This document shows, one piece after another, positions 49,246 to 58,539 of a stretch of 63,168 nucleotides of DNA. The stretch spans positions 1 to 63,168 of the forward strand of contig CAZSHM010000005.1 in the NCBI GenBank assembly GCA_964606855.1. The letters run 5' to 3'. Origin of the DNA: UBA7185 sp964606855 (GTDB lineage Bacteria; Bacillota; Peptococcia; Peptococcales; Peptococcaceae). Within the stretch, counting starts at the first letter, position 1. Every line of letters starts with the position of its first letter. The notes under the pieces were generated by a model that worked only from the letters and a program-made list of their open reading frames with translations, did no database searches and had not been told where the DNA came from. The position numbers and the translations under genes are program-made.

Positions 49246-51294
49246 ATGGGAAAAGTGCGGAGTGAAAAGATGTTTGTCATGGGCCTGGACGGCCTGGACC
49301 CGAGACTGACAAAGAAGTATGTGGGCATGGGGCTCATGCCCAACATGCAAAAATTCATCGAGGCCGGCGCGCAGCGGGAGGATCTGACCATGCTGGGCGG
49401 ACATCCGACCGTGACGCCGCCGATGTGGACGACGCTGGCCTGCGGCTGCTATGCCAATGTGCACGGCGTGACGGGCTTCTGGCGGCAGGGTAAGGAGATC
49501 GACGAGATGACCTACAACGTCGGTTCCCGCGGCTGCGCCGCGGAGCCGCTGTGGAACTGCACCGCCGAGGCGGGCAAAAAGACGCTGGTCTGGCACTGGC
49601 CGGGTTCCTCGTGGCCGCCGACCTCCGACAGTCCGAATCTCTCCGTGGTGGACGGCGTAGCCCCGGGCGTGGTGGGCGCGAGCACCTGCACGCGCGATGA
49701 AGAGTGCATCTTCAAGGCCAGCGAGGACGCCGCGGAGATCACGCTGATCAAGGGCAACGCCGATCAAGCGGCCATGAAGTGCATCATCAAGGATGTCAAC
49801 GCGGAGAAGGTGACCGCCAGCACCGTGACGCACGCGGAGCTGCGCTCCAACCAGCAGAATATGTCCATGAAGGGCAGGCTGATCATGGGGCCGGAGGAAG
49901 GCTTGGCCGCCACCTTTGAGGGCAACAACATCCTGACGGCGCAGTCCACCATCACGCCCGCGCACGGCTGGGCGGCGGAGGTCCCGGAGGGCGCGAAGGA
50001 GATGGTGCTGCTCACGAGCAAGAGCCTGGTGCGCCGTCCGTTCCTCATCCTGAAGAATGAGGACGGTGTGTACGACCATGTGGCGCTCTACAAGAACAAG
50101 AAAGCGGCAGAGCCCATGGCGGTTTTCTACAAGGGGCAGATGATCAGCAACATCGTGGACGACGCCTACTTCAAGGAGGAGAAAGTGACGGCGGCGCGGG
50201 CCATGAAGCTCCTGGATATCGCCGAGGACGGCAGCGACGTGCGGATGTACATCTCCGGCGCGATGGACTGCGAGGCCCTGCGCGATGTGGTCTCCCCGTC
50301 GAGCCTCTACGACGAGCTGGTGAAGGCCGGCGGGTATCCGCCACCGCAGTCCACCTTCGGTTCCCACCAGCGGGAATTGGTTGTGGACTGCATGATCGAC
50401 ACCTGGAAACTCTCCGGCGTCTATCAGGCGGCCTGCCTGAACCACTGCATGAACGACCTGGGCTATGAGGTGGTCTTCTCGCACTACCATATGATCGATC
50501 TGGTCGAGCACAATTTCATCCGCTTCATGACCGACAAAGGGTACAACAGGCAGCCGGAGTCGGAGTACGAATTCTTCATGGAGGAGTTGTACAAGGCCGC
50601 GGATGCCTACATCGGCGAGTTCCTGCACCTTCTGGATGAGGACTGGACGGTCTTCATCGTCTCCGACCACGCGCAGGTCTGCCCGAAGCACAACGCCGTG
50701 GGCTTGGGCGACATGAACGGCATCAACGTGGGGATCATGAAGGATCTGGGTCTGACCGTGCTGAAGCGGGACGCGAACGGCAAGGAACTTCCGGAGATCG
50801 ACTGGAGCAAGACCGTGGCCGTCGCGCCGCGCGAGAGCCATATCTATCTGAACATCAAGGGCAGAAACGAGCACGGGATCATCGAGCCGAAGGATCAGTA
50901 CGAGTGGGAGGAAGAGATCATCACGCGGCTCTACGGATACAAGAACCCCGCCACGGGCAAGCGCGTGGTCAGCATCGCGCTGCGCAACCGGGAGGCCGTG
51001 CTGATCGGCCTGGGCGGTCCGGAGAGCGGCGATATCTGCTACTGCGTCGCGGAAGGGTACAACCAGGATCACGCCGACAGTCTCTCCACCACGCTGGGCG
51101 AATGCGATACTTCCGTCTCGCCGATCTTTATCGCCGCGGGCAAGGGGCTAAAGAAACACTTCACGACCGACCGCATCATCCGCGAGGTGGATCTGACGCC
51201 GACGATGGCCGTGCTGGGCAATTTCCGCATGCCGGCACAGTGCGAGGGCGCACCGGTCTATCAGATTCTGGAGGAGGGCCTGGAGACCGACTGA
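49246..51294 (+). CDS. alkaline-phosphatase-superfamily phosphodiesterase-like hydrolase
   Basis: A 682-residue protein of the type I phosphodiesterase/nucleotide pyrophosphatase fold (PF01663-like). Metal and catalytic residues are visible: Asp15 in GLDGLDP, the probable nucleophile Thr57 in HPTVTPPMW, Asp and His in HYHMIDLVEHNF, the Asp-His of VSDHAQ, and a late His in NQDHADS. A long insertion (about 120-330) separates the N-terminal motifs from the core and probably shapes the substrate site. There is no signal peptide or membrane helix, so it should act in the cytoplasm, unlike most relatives. ATG at 49246 behind AAGGAG. With the permease upstream it may hydrolyse an imported organic anion ester; phosphate, phosphonate and sulfate esters are all possible. 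Confidence 0.85.
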   Translation: MGKVRSEKMFVMGLDGLDPRLTKKYVGMGLMPNMQKFIEAGAQREDLTMLGGHPTVTPPMWTTLACGCYANVHGVTGFWRQGKEIDEMTYNVGSRGCAAEPLWNCTAEAGKKTLVWHWPGSSWPPTSDSPNLSVVDGVAPGVVGASTCTRDEECIFKASEDAAEITLIKGNADQAAMKCIIKDVNAEKVTASTVTHAELRSNQQNMSMKGRLIMGPEEGLAATFEGNNILTAQSTITPAHGWAAEVPEGAKEMVLLTSKSLVRRPFLILKNEDGVYDHVALYKNKKAAEPMAVFYKGQMISNIVDDAYFKEEKVTAARAMKLLDIAEDGSDVRMYISGAMDCEALRDVVSPSSLYDELVKAGGYPPPQSTFGSHQRELVVDCMIDTWKLSGVYQAACLNHCMNDLGYEVVFSHYHMIDLVEHNFIRFMTDKGYNRQPESEYEFFMEELYKAADAYIGEFLHLLDEDWTVFIVSDHAQVCPKHNAVGLGDMNGINVGIMKDLGLTVLKRDANGKELPEIDWSKTVAVAPRESHIYLNIKGRNEHGIIEPKDQYEWEEEIITRLYGYKNPATGKRVVSIALRNREAVLIGLGGPESGDICYCVAEGYNQDHADSLSTTLGECDTSVSPIFIAAGKGLKKHFTTDRIIREVDLTPTMAVLGNFRMPAQCEGAPVYQILEEGLETD

Positions 51295-51369
51295 GCAGCG
51301 AAAGACAGATGCAGAGAGCAGCCTGAGAGGACCCGCAGCAGTGCGGCCCGCTGCGGGCGGAAAGAGTCT

Positions 51370-51417
51370 GGAACCGTCCCATTGGCCGCCCGGCCGGAGG
51401 ACGGTTCCTCTTTTTTA
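51370..51417 (+). terminator. terminator after the hydrolase
   Basis: GGAACCGTCC (51370-51379) pairs with GGACGGTTCC (51399-51408), then TCTTTTTT. It separates the permease-hydrolase unit from the LysR gene. Confidence 0.87.
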
Positions 51418-51463
51418 CCGGGCGGGCGGCAGGAGAAACCTGCCGCTTCTGCGCTGGCGCGCC

Positions 51464-51492
51464 TTGCGGGGGCGGGCGCTTTGGAATATACT
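51464..51492 (+). promoter_or_regulatory. promoter of the LysR gene
   Basis: TTGCGG (51464-51469), 17 bp, TATACT (51487-51492), about 95 bp ahead of the start. Confidence 0.6.
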
Positions 51493-51587
51493 GTTTCTGA
51501 AAAGGGCGCGAACAACGAGCCGGGCAGGCGTGCGCGGGCTCCTGAAGATGTTCGGAGACGGCGCGCGGAGCGCTGGGAGGGATGCGT

Positions 51588-52487
51588 ATGCGGACGGAAC
51601 ATCTAATGTATTTTGTCGATCTCGCGCAGAGCGGTGCGCTGAGCAAAACTGCGGAGAAATACTACACCTCGCATCAGGTCATCAAGAAAGCCATCTCCAG
51701 CTTGGAGGATGAGCTCTGCGTGAACCTGATCCGGACCACGAACCAGGGCGCGACGCTGACGCCCGCCGGCGAGATCGTGCTGCAATACGCCAAGGAGGTT
51801 CTGGCTCTGGAGACGGATGTCAAGGCGGCGCTGCAGCCGTACACGGCGGAGGCGCTGCGGAGCGACAGAAAGTCGCTGCGCCTTTACATCACCCCGTATC
51901 TGACGGACAGCCTGGTGCTGAATTTCGTCTACGAATATCAGGCGCGGAACCCGGAGATCCGCCTGCAGCTCGTCAGCCTGCCGTTCGTCAGCATTCTGCC
52001 ACGGATCAAGACCGCGGACAGCGTGCTGATCATTCCGACCTGCGAGGACGCGGCGACCGCCGTGAATTTTTCGCGGGAGCTTGAAAAATACGATCTCTGC
52101 TACACGGTTCTGACCAAAAGGCCGCTGTATGTCTGTGTCAACGCGAAATCCGAGCTGGCGCGGCGCGAGACGCCGCTCAGCGAGGGGGAAATTTTTCAGC
52201 TGCCGGTGGTCATCGCCAGCAACATGACGCTGAACACCGTGTTCGTGGAGATGCTGCACTCGCAGCAGGCCAACAGCATCGAGGCGCAGAAACAGCTGAT
52301 CAAGATGGGAAACTGCGTCGGCCTGTTCACGGACGCGGAGTACAGGTTCTATTTCAAGAAGGAGCGGGGGTTTGTGCTGCTGCCGACCGAGCTGAAGCCG
52401 GTCTGGTATATCTGTGTGCGGAAAAGACAGGCGGAACTGCCGCCGCACGTGCAGGCGTTTCTGCGGCAGCTCGCGGAGGTGTTCTGA
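51588..52487 (+). CDS. LysR-family transcriptional regulator
   Basis: A 299-residue regulator: N-terminal winged helix (LMYFVDLAQSGALSKTAEKYYTSHQVIKKAISSLEDEL) and a two-lobed effector domain from about 95 (RLYITPYLTDSLVLNFVYEYQARNPEI). The ATG at 51588 is 6 nt after GGGAGGG. Unlike many LysR genes it is not divergent from its likely target; it lies downstream of the permease-hydrolase unit in the same direction, behind a terminator and with its own promoter. A fragment of a similar gene holds the same position in the decayed cassette, which supports a fixed functional link. Confidence 0.9.
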   Translation: MRTEHLMYFVDLAQSGALSKTAEKYYTSHQVIKKAISSLEDELCVNLIRTTNQGATLTPAGEIVLQYAKEVLALETDVKAALQPYTAEALRSDRKSLRLYITPYLTDSLVLNFVYEYQARNPEIRLQLVSLPFVSILPRIKTADSVLIIPTCEDAATAVNFSRELEKYDLCYTVLTKRPLYVCVNAKSELARRETPLSEGEIFQLPVVIASNMTLNTVFVEMLHSQQANSIEAQKQLIKMGNCVGLFTDAEYRFYFKKERGFVLLPTELKPVWYICVRKRQAELPPHVQAFLRQLAEVF

Positions 52488-52562
52488 GGCCGCGCGGCGG
52501 AGAACTTTGGCGCCGCCCTCACGGCGGGTGCGGCCGTCTCGGAAAAAGGCAAAAAGAGGGGC

Positions 52563-52591
52563 TTTACAAACGCCCGGTTTTCGAGTATTAT
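52563..52591 (+). promoter_or_regulatory. tRNA-Arg promoter
   Basis: TTTACA (52563-52568), 17 bp, TATTAT (52586-52591), 14 bp before the tRNA. Confidence 0.75.
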
Positions 52592-52605
52592 AGTAGTCGT
52601 GGTCT

Positions 52606-52677
52606 GCGCCCGTAGCTCAGTGGATAGAGCACTGGCCTCCGGAGCCAGGTGCGTTGGTTCGATTCCAATCGGGCGTA
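52606..52677 (+). tRNA. tRNA-Arg (anticodon CCG)
   Basis: Acceptor GCGCCCG/CGGGCGT, D-arm AGCTCAGTGGATAGAGC, anticodon stem CTGGC/GCCAG with loop CTCCGGA, T-loop TTCGATT. CCA is not encoded. It reads the CGG codon. Confidence 0.92.
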
Positions 52678-52681
52678 TCAG

Positions 52682-52721
52682 AAGAAAAAGCTCAAGCGCT
52701 GTGTCGCTTGAGCTTTTTCTT
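52682..52721. terminator. bidirectional terminator after tRNA-Arg
   Basis: AAGAAAAAGCTCAAGCG pairs with CGCTTGAGCTTTTTCTT around CTGTGT. It also serves the convergent ABC-importer genes. Confidence 0.9.
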
Positions 52722-52757
52722 TGCGCACGTTTCCGGGACCGCGCGCCGGCAGCGTGC

Positions 52758-53485
<728 letters not shown>

Positions 53486-53489
<4 letters not shown>

Positions 53490-54262
53490 GACACATCCCC
53501 CCGTTTCAGCGTGTCGGCGCCGGGAATGACCGCCTCCGTGCCGTAGATGGTGTAAGTGTCGGAGCCGTCCATGCGCCGCTCCAGATAGCGCAGGAACTGG
53601 GTGATGCCGAAGCAGAGCACAAAGTAGATCACGCAGGCGATGAAGTAGGCGGGGAAGTACTGGAAGACCGCGCCCGCAGCCGATTTGGTCTGAAAGAAGA
53701 GCTCTGTCACGCTGATCACGCTCAGTACGCAGCTGTCCTTGATGTTGATCACGAACTGGTTGCCCACCGCCGGCATGATGTTGCGGACGGCCTGCGGCAG
53801 GATCACGTGGAGCATGGACTGCAGGTGCGTCATGCCGATGGAGTGCGCCGCCTCGAACTGCCCTTTGTCCACGGAGATGATGCCGCCGCGCACGATCTCC
53901 GCCATGTAAGCGCCGGTGTTGATGGAGATGATGAACATGCCCGCCCGCACGGGATCCAGGCGCAGGCCGAAGATGAAGGCCGCGCCGTAGAAGATGACGG
54001 AGGCCTGCACCATCATCGGCGTGCTGCGGAAGAGCTCAATGTAGGCGGAGAGCAGAAAGTTGAAGATCGAATAGAGCACGCGCTTGGGCAGCGGATCCTC
54101 CTTGCGGATGGGCAGCGTCTTGTAGATGCCGATCAGCAGGCCGATGACAAAGCCCGCGACGGTGCCGACCAGGGCCAGGAGCACGGTCACGCCGGTTCCC
54201 TGTAAAATCAGCGCGCCGTAGCGCTCCAGGATGACCTGCACCCAATAGAAAAAATTTGACAA
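53486..54262 (-). CDS. polar amino-acid ABC transporter permease
   Basis: A 258-residue HisM/GlnP-type permease with about five helices and the EAA loop (GGIISVDKGQFEAAHSIGMTHLQSM) that docks the ATPase; also the family FRSTPMMVQ motif. The best start is a TTG at 54262, 7 nt after GAGAGGAGG, giving LSNFFYW as the first residues; no ATG is better placed. Only one permease gene is present, so it would work as a homodimer. It has its own promoter as well as read-through from the binding-protein gene. Confidence 0.93.
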
Positions 54263-54307
54263 GATAAGTCCTCCTCTCGCGAGAGCGTCGAAGTCCGAAT
54301 TTCTTTT

Positions 54308-54337
54308 ATTATAATACAGCGGCTGCCGGTGCGACAA
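54308..54337 (-). promoter_or_regulatory. promoter for the permease-ATPase pair
   Basis: Reverse strand TTGTCG (complement of 54332-54337), 18 bp, TATAAT (complement of 54308-54313). Confidence 0.65.
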
Positions 54338-54416
54338 GCAGAAACGCGGCGAATCGAAAAAATTTGCCCGCGTGCCGTAGCGCTCCGCCCGCCGCCATCC
54401 TCCGTCCGCCCGCGCG

Positions 54417-54453
54417 AAAAAGAGGGGCCGGGACAAAACTGTCCCGGCCCCTC
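54417..54453 (-). terminator. terminator between binding protein and permease
   Basis: GAGGGGCCGGGAC (54422-54434) pairs perfectly with GTCCCGGCCCCTC (54441-54453); TTTTT follows on the reverse strand. It would limit transcription past the binding-protein gene. Confidence 0.88.
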
Positions 54454-54490
54454 CTGGGCGGATCCGGACTGGATCCATGCGGAAAAGCGA

Positions 54491-55345
54491 TCACTCCTCC
54501 GCCGCGACAGGCTGGTTGGCCTGCGCTTCCTGCATTAGCGCTTCCCGGTCCTCCTGGCTGATCCCGGCGAGAATCTCGTTCACCTGCGCGGTCAGCTCGG
54601 AGCCTTTCTTCAGACCCATCGCGATGGCCGTGTCGTCGGCGTTGTACTCGAAGCCCTCGCCCTCGTCAAAGGAGAGGAAGGCGAAGTTGTCGTTCGCCGC
54701 GGCGGCGGAGACCGCCTCCGGGCGCTCCGACACATAGCCGTCGATGATGCCGCTCTCCAGCGCCACACGCATGGCGCTGAAATTGTCCATGGCGGTGACG
54801 TGGTCCACGCCCTCGATCTGATCGATGACGGTGTCATGGAAGGTGTTCAGCTGCGCCGTGATCTTGGCGCCGGCCAGCTTGGGATCGTGGATGGAGGTGA
54901 TGCCGACATAGGGGCTGTCGGCGCGCACCACGATCACCAGGTCGGACGAGTAGTAATAGTCGGAGAAATCGATGCTCTCCCTGCGCTCCGCGGTCGGGGA
55001 CATGCCGGCGATGATGCCGTCAATCACGCCGGACTGCACGGCCGGCACCAGGCCGTCCCACTCTGTTTTGACGATGACCAGTTCGCGCCCGAGACCCTCC
55101 GCGATGCGCTTGGCGATCTGCACGTCGTAGCCGTTCGCGTAGCCGCCGCCCTCGATCGCAACGGCGCCGTTGGAATCATCCTGCTGCGTCCAGTTGAAGG
55201 GCGCGTAGGCACATTCCATACCGATGCGGAGCGGTTCCCCGGATGTCTCCTGCTGCTCCTGCTCCCCGCCTCCGCCGCCGCAGCCGAACAGGCTCAGCGC
55301 CAGCGCGCCGATGACGACGGCGGCCAAAAGTTTTTTCCGTTTCAT
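54491..55345 (-). CDS. amino-acid ABC transporter substrate-binding lipoprotein
   Basis: A 284-residue cluster-F (SBP_bac_3-like) binding protein. It has a lipoprotein signal: MKRKK, a hydrophobic stretch, then lipobox LFGCG with the modified cysteine near residue 22, followed by a Gly/Glu-rich linker. Ligand-binding elements are IGMECAYAPFNW, GYDVQIAKRIAEGL, GIIAGMSPTAERRESIDFSDYYY and the C-terminal lobe. Substrate cannot be fixed; relatives bind glutamine, arginine or other polar amino acids. The ATG at 55345 is 10 nt after GAGG. It is first in the importer operon and separated from the permease by a terminator. Confidence 0.94.
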   Translation of the reverse strand: MKRKKLLAAVVIGALALSLFGCGGGGGEQEQQETSGEPLRIGMECAYAPFNWTQQDDSNGAVAIEGGGYANGYDVQIAKRIAEGLGRELVIVKTEWDGLVPAVQSGVIDGIIAGMSPTAERRESIDFSDYYYSSDLVIVVRADSPYVGITSIHDPKLAGAKITAQLNTFHDTVIDQIEGVDHVTAMDNFSAMRVALESGIIDGYVSERPEAVSAAAANDNFAFLSFDEGEGFEYNADDTAIAMGLKKGSELTAQVNEILAGISQEDREALMQEAQANQPVAAEE

Positions 55346-55446
55346 AGGCACATTTCCTCCTCAATGTTCCCCGCTCGGAAGAGCGGTCCTCCGTTTCGGC
55401 GGAGCGCGATCCGGCATCTCCTGCCGGGCGCCGTCCGCTTTCTAAA

Positions 55447-55475
55447 AAGATAGCATAAAACCGGTGGATTGGCAA
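55447..55475 (-). promoter_or_regulatory. promoter of the importer operon
   Basis: Reverse strand TTGCCA (complement of 55470-55475), 17 bp, TATCTT (complement of 55447-55452). Confidence 0.6.
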
Positions 55476-55661
55476 GAGAATCTTGTGCCGACCGGTGCGC
55501 GGCCGTCGGACATCCCGGCGGAACATCCGGCGCGGGCCGGCGAAGGAGACAGCTTGTTTTCCAATCTGAAAATTTCGCGGATCATATAGGAAAAAGGGCG
55601 GGCGACAGAGAATATACAAAATAGCTCTTCAGGTAGCTTTTCAGAAAAGAGGGAATATTCG

Positions 55662-57146
55662 ATGACAGAGAGCAGAAAAAACCGGAGGGATGTGCAGAAC
55701 GGCGGCACGGCGCAGCAGGAGATCCGGCTCACGCGCACGGAGGAGCGGATGCTGATCGTGGCGGTCATGCTGGGGACGTTCCTCCCCGTGTTCAACATAT
55801 CCAACATCAATATCGCGCTGCCGAGCCTGGTCGACTCGCTTCACACGGACATCACGACGGCGCAGGGGCTCGTGATCGGCTATATGCTGGCCAACTGCCT
55901 GATCATGCCGGCGGTGGGCTACTATACAGATAAATTTAGCGGGCGGAATATGTTCCTGCTGGGGCTCGCGCTGTTAGGGGTCTCCTCGCTCGCCTGCGCG
56001 CTGGCGCCGACGATCGAGGTGATGATCCTCGCGCGGGTGCTGCAGGGCCTGGCGGGTGGCATCCTGATGCCGGTGCCGCCGGCGCTGATCTACCCGTTTA
56101 TACCGCCGGAGCGGCAGCTGATGTCCATCTCCCTCGTGTCGATGGTCTCCAGCCTCGGCGTGGCGGTCGCGCCGTCCCTGGCCGGCGTGCTGATTCAGTA
56201 TCTGGGCTGGCAGGCGATCTTCCTGGTCAACCTGCCGCTCGTCCTCCTGGATCTGGTTCTGGTGATCCGCTTTGTGCCCTACCAGGCGTTCGACAGCGAT
56301 GCCAAGCTGGACTACCTGGGATTGGTCTGCGCCGTCTTAGGCACGGTTGGCCTGCTCATCGGGTTTGACCAGGGGGGCGCCCTCGGCTGGACCTCGCCGG
56401 CAACCCTCCTGCTGCTTGGAGGCAGCGCGGCGATCCTGACCTTCTTCGTCTGGCACGAGCTGCATGTCCCGCAGCCGCTCTTGAAATTTTCCGTCTTCCG
56501 CTACGCGGGGTTCAGCGTCAGTTTCGTCCTCAACACGATGTTGGCCGTTGCCATCTGCTGCGGCGCGATTTATATGTCGATCTTTCTGCAGGATGTGCTG
56601 GGCCTCAACGCGATGCAGGCGGGATTGGTCATGTTCGTTCCGGCGATGATGATGGCGCTCATGGCGCCGGTCGCCGCGAAACTCGAGGAGCGGTTCGGCC
56701 TGCGCCCAGTGGTGCTGGCTGCCCTGCTGATTCTCTGCCTGTCCGCCTGGCAGCAGAGCAGATTCCTGACCACGACGACGGTGCTGGTCTTCTCGATCTG
56801 GGTCGGACTGCGCTATATCGGCATCGGCCTGGCGAACCCGCTCATCAACAATTTTGCCATGTCGTCGGTGCCGGTCCGCCTGGTGAGCCACGCGTCCGCC
56901 ATGTTCAACTGGACGCGGCAGGTGTTCCAGACGATCGGGGTCAGCGTGTTTGCGCTGATCTACAGCAACAGAGTTTCCGCGTATCTGGCGCAGGGGATGG
57001 CGGCGGAGGCGGGTGCGGAGCAGATGCGGTTCATCGAGTGCCAGGCGGTCGACGACATCTTCTTCTATACGCTGCTCTTCGCGCTGGCCTGCCTGCCCCT
57101 GGTGTATTTCCTCAAGGACACGCTGCGCTCGAAGAAAGCGTCGTAG
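55662..57146 (+). CDS. DHA2-family (EmrB/QacA-like) MFS exporter
   Basis: A 494-residue protein with about 14 membrane helices, as expected for drug:H+ antiporters of 14-helix type. Motif A reads GYYTDKFSGRNMFL, motif C-like glycine/proline residues lie in SLGVAVAPSLAGVL, and the helix-1 acidic/asparagine region is FLPVFNISNINIALPSL, in which the usual aspartate is replaced by asparagine. The ATG at 55662 follows AGAGGGAAT. It is a lone gene; no EmrA-like partner or adjacent regulator is seen. The substrate is unknown. Confidence 0.9.
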   Translation: MTESRKNRRDVQNGGTAQQEIRLTRTEERMLIVAVMLGTFLPVFNISNINIALPSLVDSLHTDITTAQGLVIGYMLANCLIMPAVGYYTDKFSGRNMFLLGLALLGVSSLACALAPTIEVMILARVLQGLAGGILMPVPPALIYPFIPPERQLMSISLVSMVSSLGVAVAPSLAGVLIQYLGWQAIFLVNLPLVLLDLVLVIRFVPYQAFDSDAKLDYLGLVCAVLGTVGLLIGFDQGGALGWTSPATLLLLGGSAAILTFFVWHELHVPQPLLKFSVFRYAGFSVSFVLNTMLAVAICCGAIYMSIFLQDVLGLNAMQAGLVMFVPAMMMALMAPVAAKLEERFGLRPVVLAALLILCLSAWQQSRFLTTTTVLVFSIWVGLRYIGIGLANPLINNFAMSSVPVRLVSHASAMFNWTRQVFQTIGVSVFALIYSNRVSAYLAQGMAAEAGAEQMRFIECQAVDDIFFYTLLFALACLPLVYFLKDTLRSKKAS

Positions 57147-57170
57147 GGCGCGCACTTTTCGCAATAAGGA

Positions 57171-57200
57171 TTGCAAGGCGGGCGCCGGATATGCTATCAT
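57171..57200 (+). promoter_or_regulatory. pgi promoter
   Basis: TTGCAA (57171-57176), 18 bp, TATCAT (57195-57200), about 47 bp before pgi. Confidence 0.6.
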
Positions 57201-57247
57201 AGACGGGGAAATGGTGTGCAGCCTGCACAAGATGGAGTGAACGGTCT

Positions 57248-58510
57248 ATGTTGGAACTGGAGTACTGGGCGGCGGATGCGCCCGCGGACTGGGCGGAGCT
57301 GCAGCCGCGGATCTCGGAGATTCACCGCCGGCTGGAGCGGAAGGCGGATGCCGGAACCGGCTGGGTGGACTGGCCGCTGCGCGTGCCCGAGACGCTCCTG
57401 CGGGAGATCGAGTCGGCGGCGGAGACGATCCGCCGGCAGTGCACGGCGCTGGTGGTGATCGGCATCGGGGGCTCCTATCTGGGGGCCAAGGCCTGCCTGG
57501 AGCTGCTGCGGCCGTCCTTCCGCGGGGAAGGCGGCGCGGGGCTGCCGCACGTCTACTTCGCGGGGCATCATCTGAGCGCGGGGTATTACCGCGCGCTCCT
57601 GGAGCGGTTGGAGGAGGAGGAAGTCTGCCTGTGCGTGATCTCCAAGTCCGGGACGACGCTGGAGCCATCCATCGCCTTTGAATTGCTGCGCGGCGATCTG
57701 CGGGCGCGCTACGGGGCGGCGGAGGCGGCGCGGCGCATTTACGCCGTCACAGACCGGGAGAAGGGCGCGCTGCGGGCCGAGGCTCTGCGGGAAGGCTACA
57801 GGACGTTCGAGGTGCCGGAGGACATCGGCGGCCGCTACTCGGTTCTGACGCCGGTGGGGCTTCTGCCGCTCGCCGCCGCGGGAATCGATATCCGCGCCAT
57901 GCTGGATGGGGCGGCCCTGGCGTGCCGCGACTGCGGCCGCGAGCAGGCGGCGGAGAACGCCTGCTACCGCTATGCGCTCCTGCGGCATCAGCTGCAGGAG
58001 CGCGGCAAGGTGATCGAAATTTTTGAGGTGTATGAGGACCGCCTGCGCTATCTCAGCGAGTGGCTGAAACAGCTCTTCGGGGAGAGCGAGTGCAAGGACG
58101 GGCGCGGCGTGATCCCCATGTCGCTGCAGCTCTCCACAGACCTGCACTCCATGGGGCAGTTCCTGCAGGAGGGCCGGCAGATCTTCTTTGAGACGGTGCT
58201 GTCCGTGGCGGAGCTGCCGGAGGATATCCCGCTGGAGGAGAGCGCGCTCGCGGGGCCCGCGCGGTCGATGCATGCGCTGAACGGCATCGTGGAGGAGAGT
58301 GTGCGGCGCGCCCACGTGCAGAACGGGACGCCCAACATTCGCCTGACGCTGCGGGATCTGAGCGCTGCGTCCGTCGGATACCTGCTGTACTTTTTCGAGA
58401 AGGCCTGCGCGGTCAGCTGCTATCTGACCGGGGTGACGCCCTTCGATCAGCCGGGCGTCGAGGCCTATAAGCGCAACATCCGCGAGACGCTGGCGGATCC
58501 GCGCGCATAA
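57248..58510 (+). CDS. pgi: glucose-6-phosphate isomerase
   Basis: Interconverts glucose-6-phosphate and fructose-6-phosphate. The 420-residue enzyme is of the short bacterial type. The phosphate- and substrate-binding motifs are GIGGSYLGAKA, ISKSGTTLEP and GGRYSVLTPVGLLPLA; the catalytic glutamate is in HSMGQFLQEG, and the C-terminal lysine in VEAYKRN. ATG at 57248, preceded by GGAGTGA. The LCP gene follows 29 nt after its stop, so an operon linking central sugar phosphate and wall polymers is plausible. Confidence 0.96.
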   Translation: MLELEYWAADAPADWAELQPRISEIHRRLERKADAGTGWVDWPLRVPETLLREIESAAETIRRQCTALVVIGIGGSYLGAKACLELLRPSFRGEGGAGLPHVYFAGHHLSAGYYRALLERLEEEEVCLCVISKSGTTLEPSIAFELLRGDLRARYGAAEAARRIYAVTDREKGALRAEALREGYRTFEVPEDIGGRYSVLTPVGLLPLAAAGIDIRAMLDGAALACRDCGREQAAENACYRYALLRHQLQERGKVIEIFEVYEDRLRYLSEWLKQLFGESECKDGRGVIPMSLQLSTDLHSMGQFLQEGRQIFFETVLSVAELPEDIPLEESALAGPARSMHALNGIVEESVRRAHVQNGTPNIRLTLRDLSAASVGYLLYFFEKACAVSCYLTGVTPFDQPGVEAYKRNIRETLADPRA

Positions 58511-58539
58511 GAGAACCGAGCGGGGAGGAGGTGCTGCGG

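Noticed and set aside
45560..52606. Accessory block as an integrative element inserted at tRNA-Arg
   Set aside because: No integrase, no repeat of the tRNA 3' end on the far side, and the block lies on the 5' side of the tRNA, where such elements do not normally insert.
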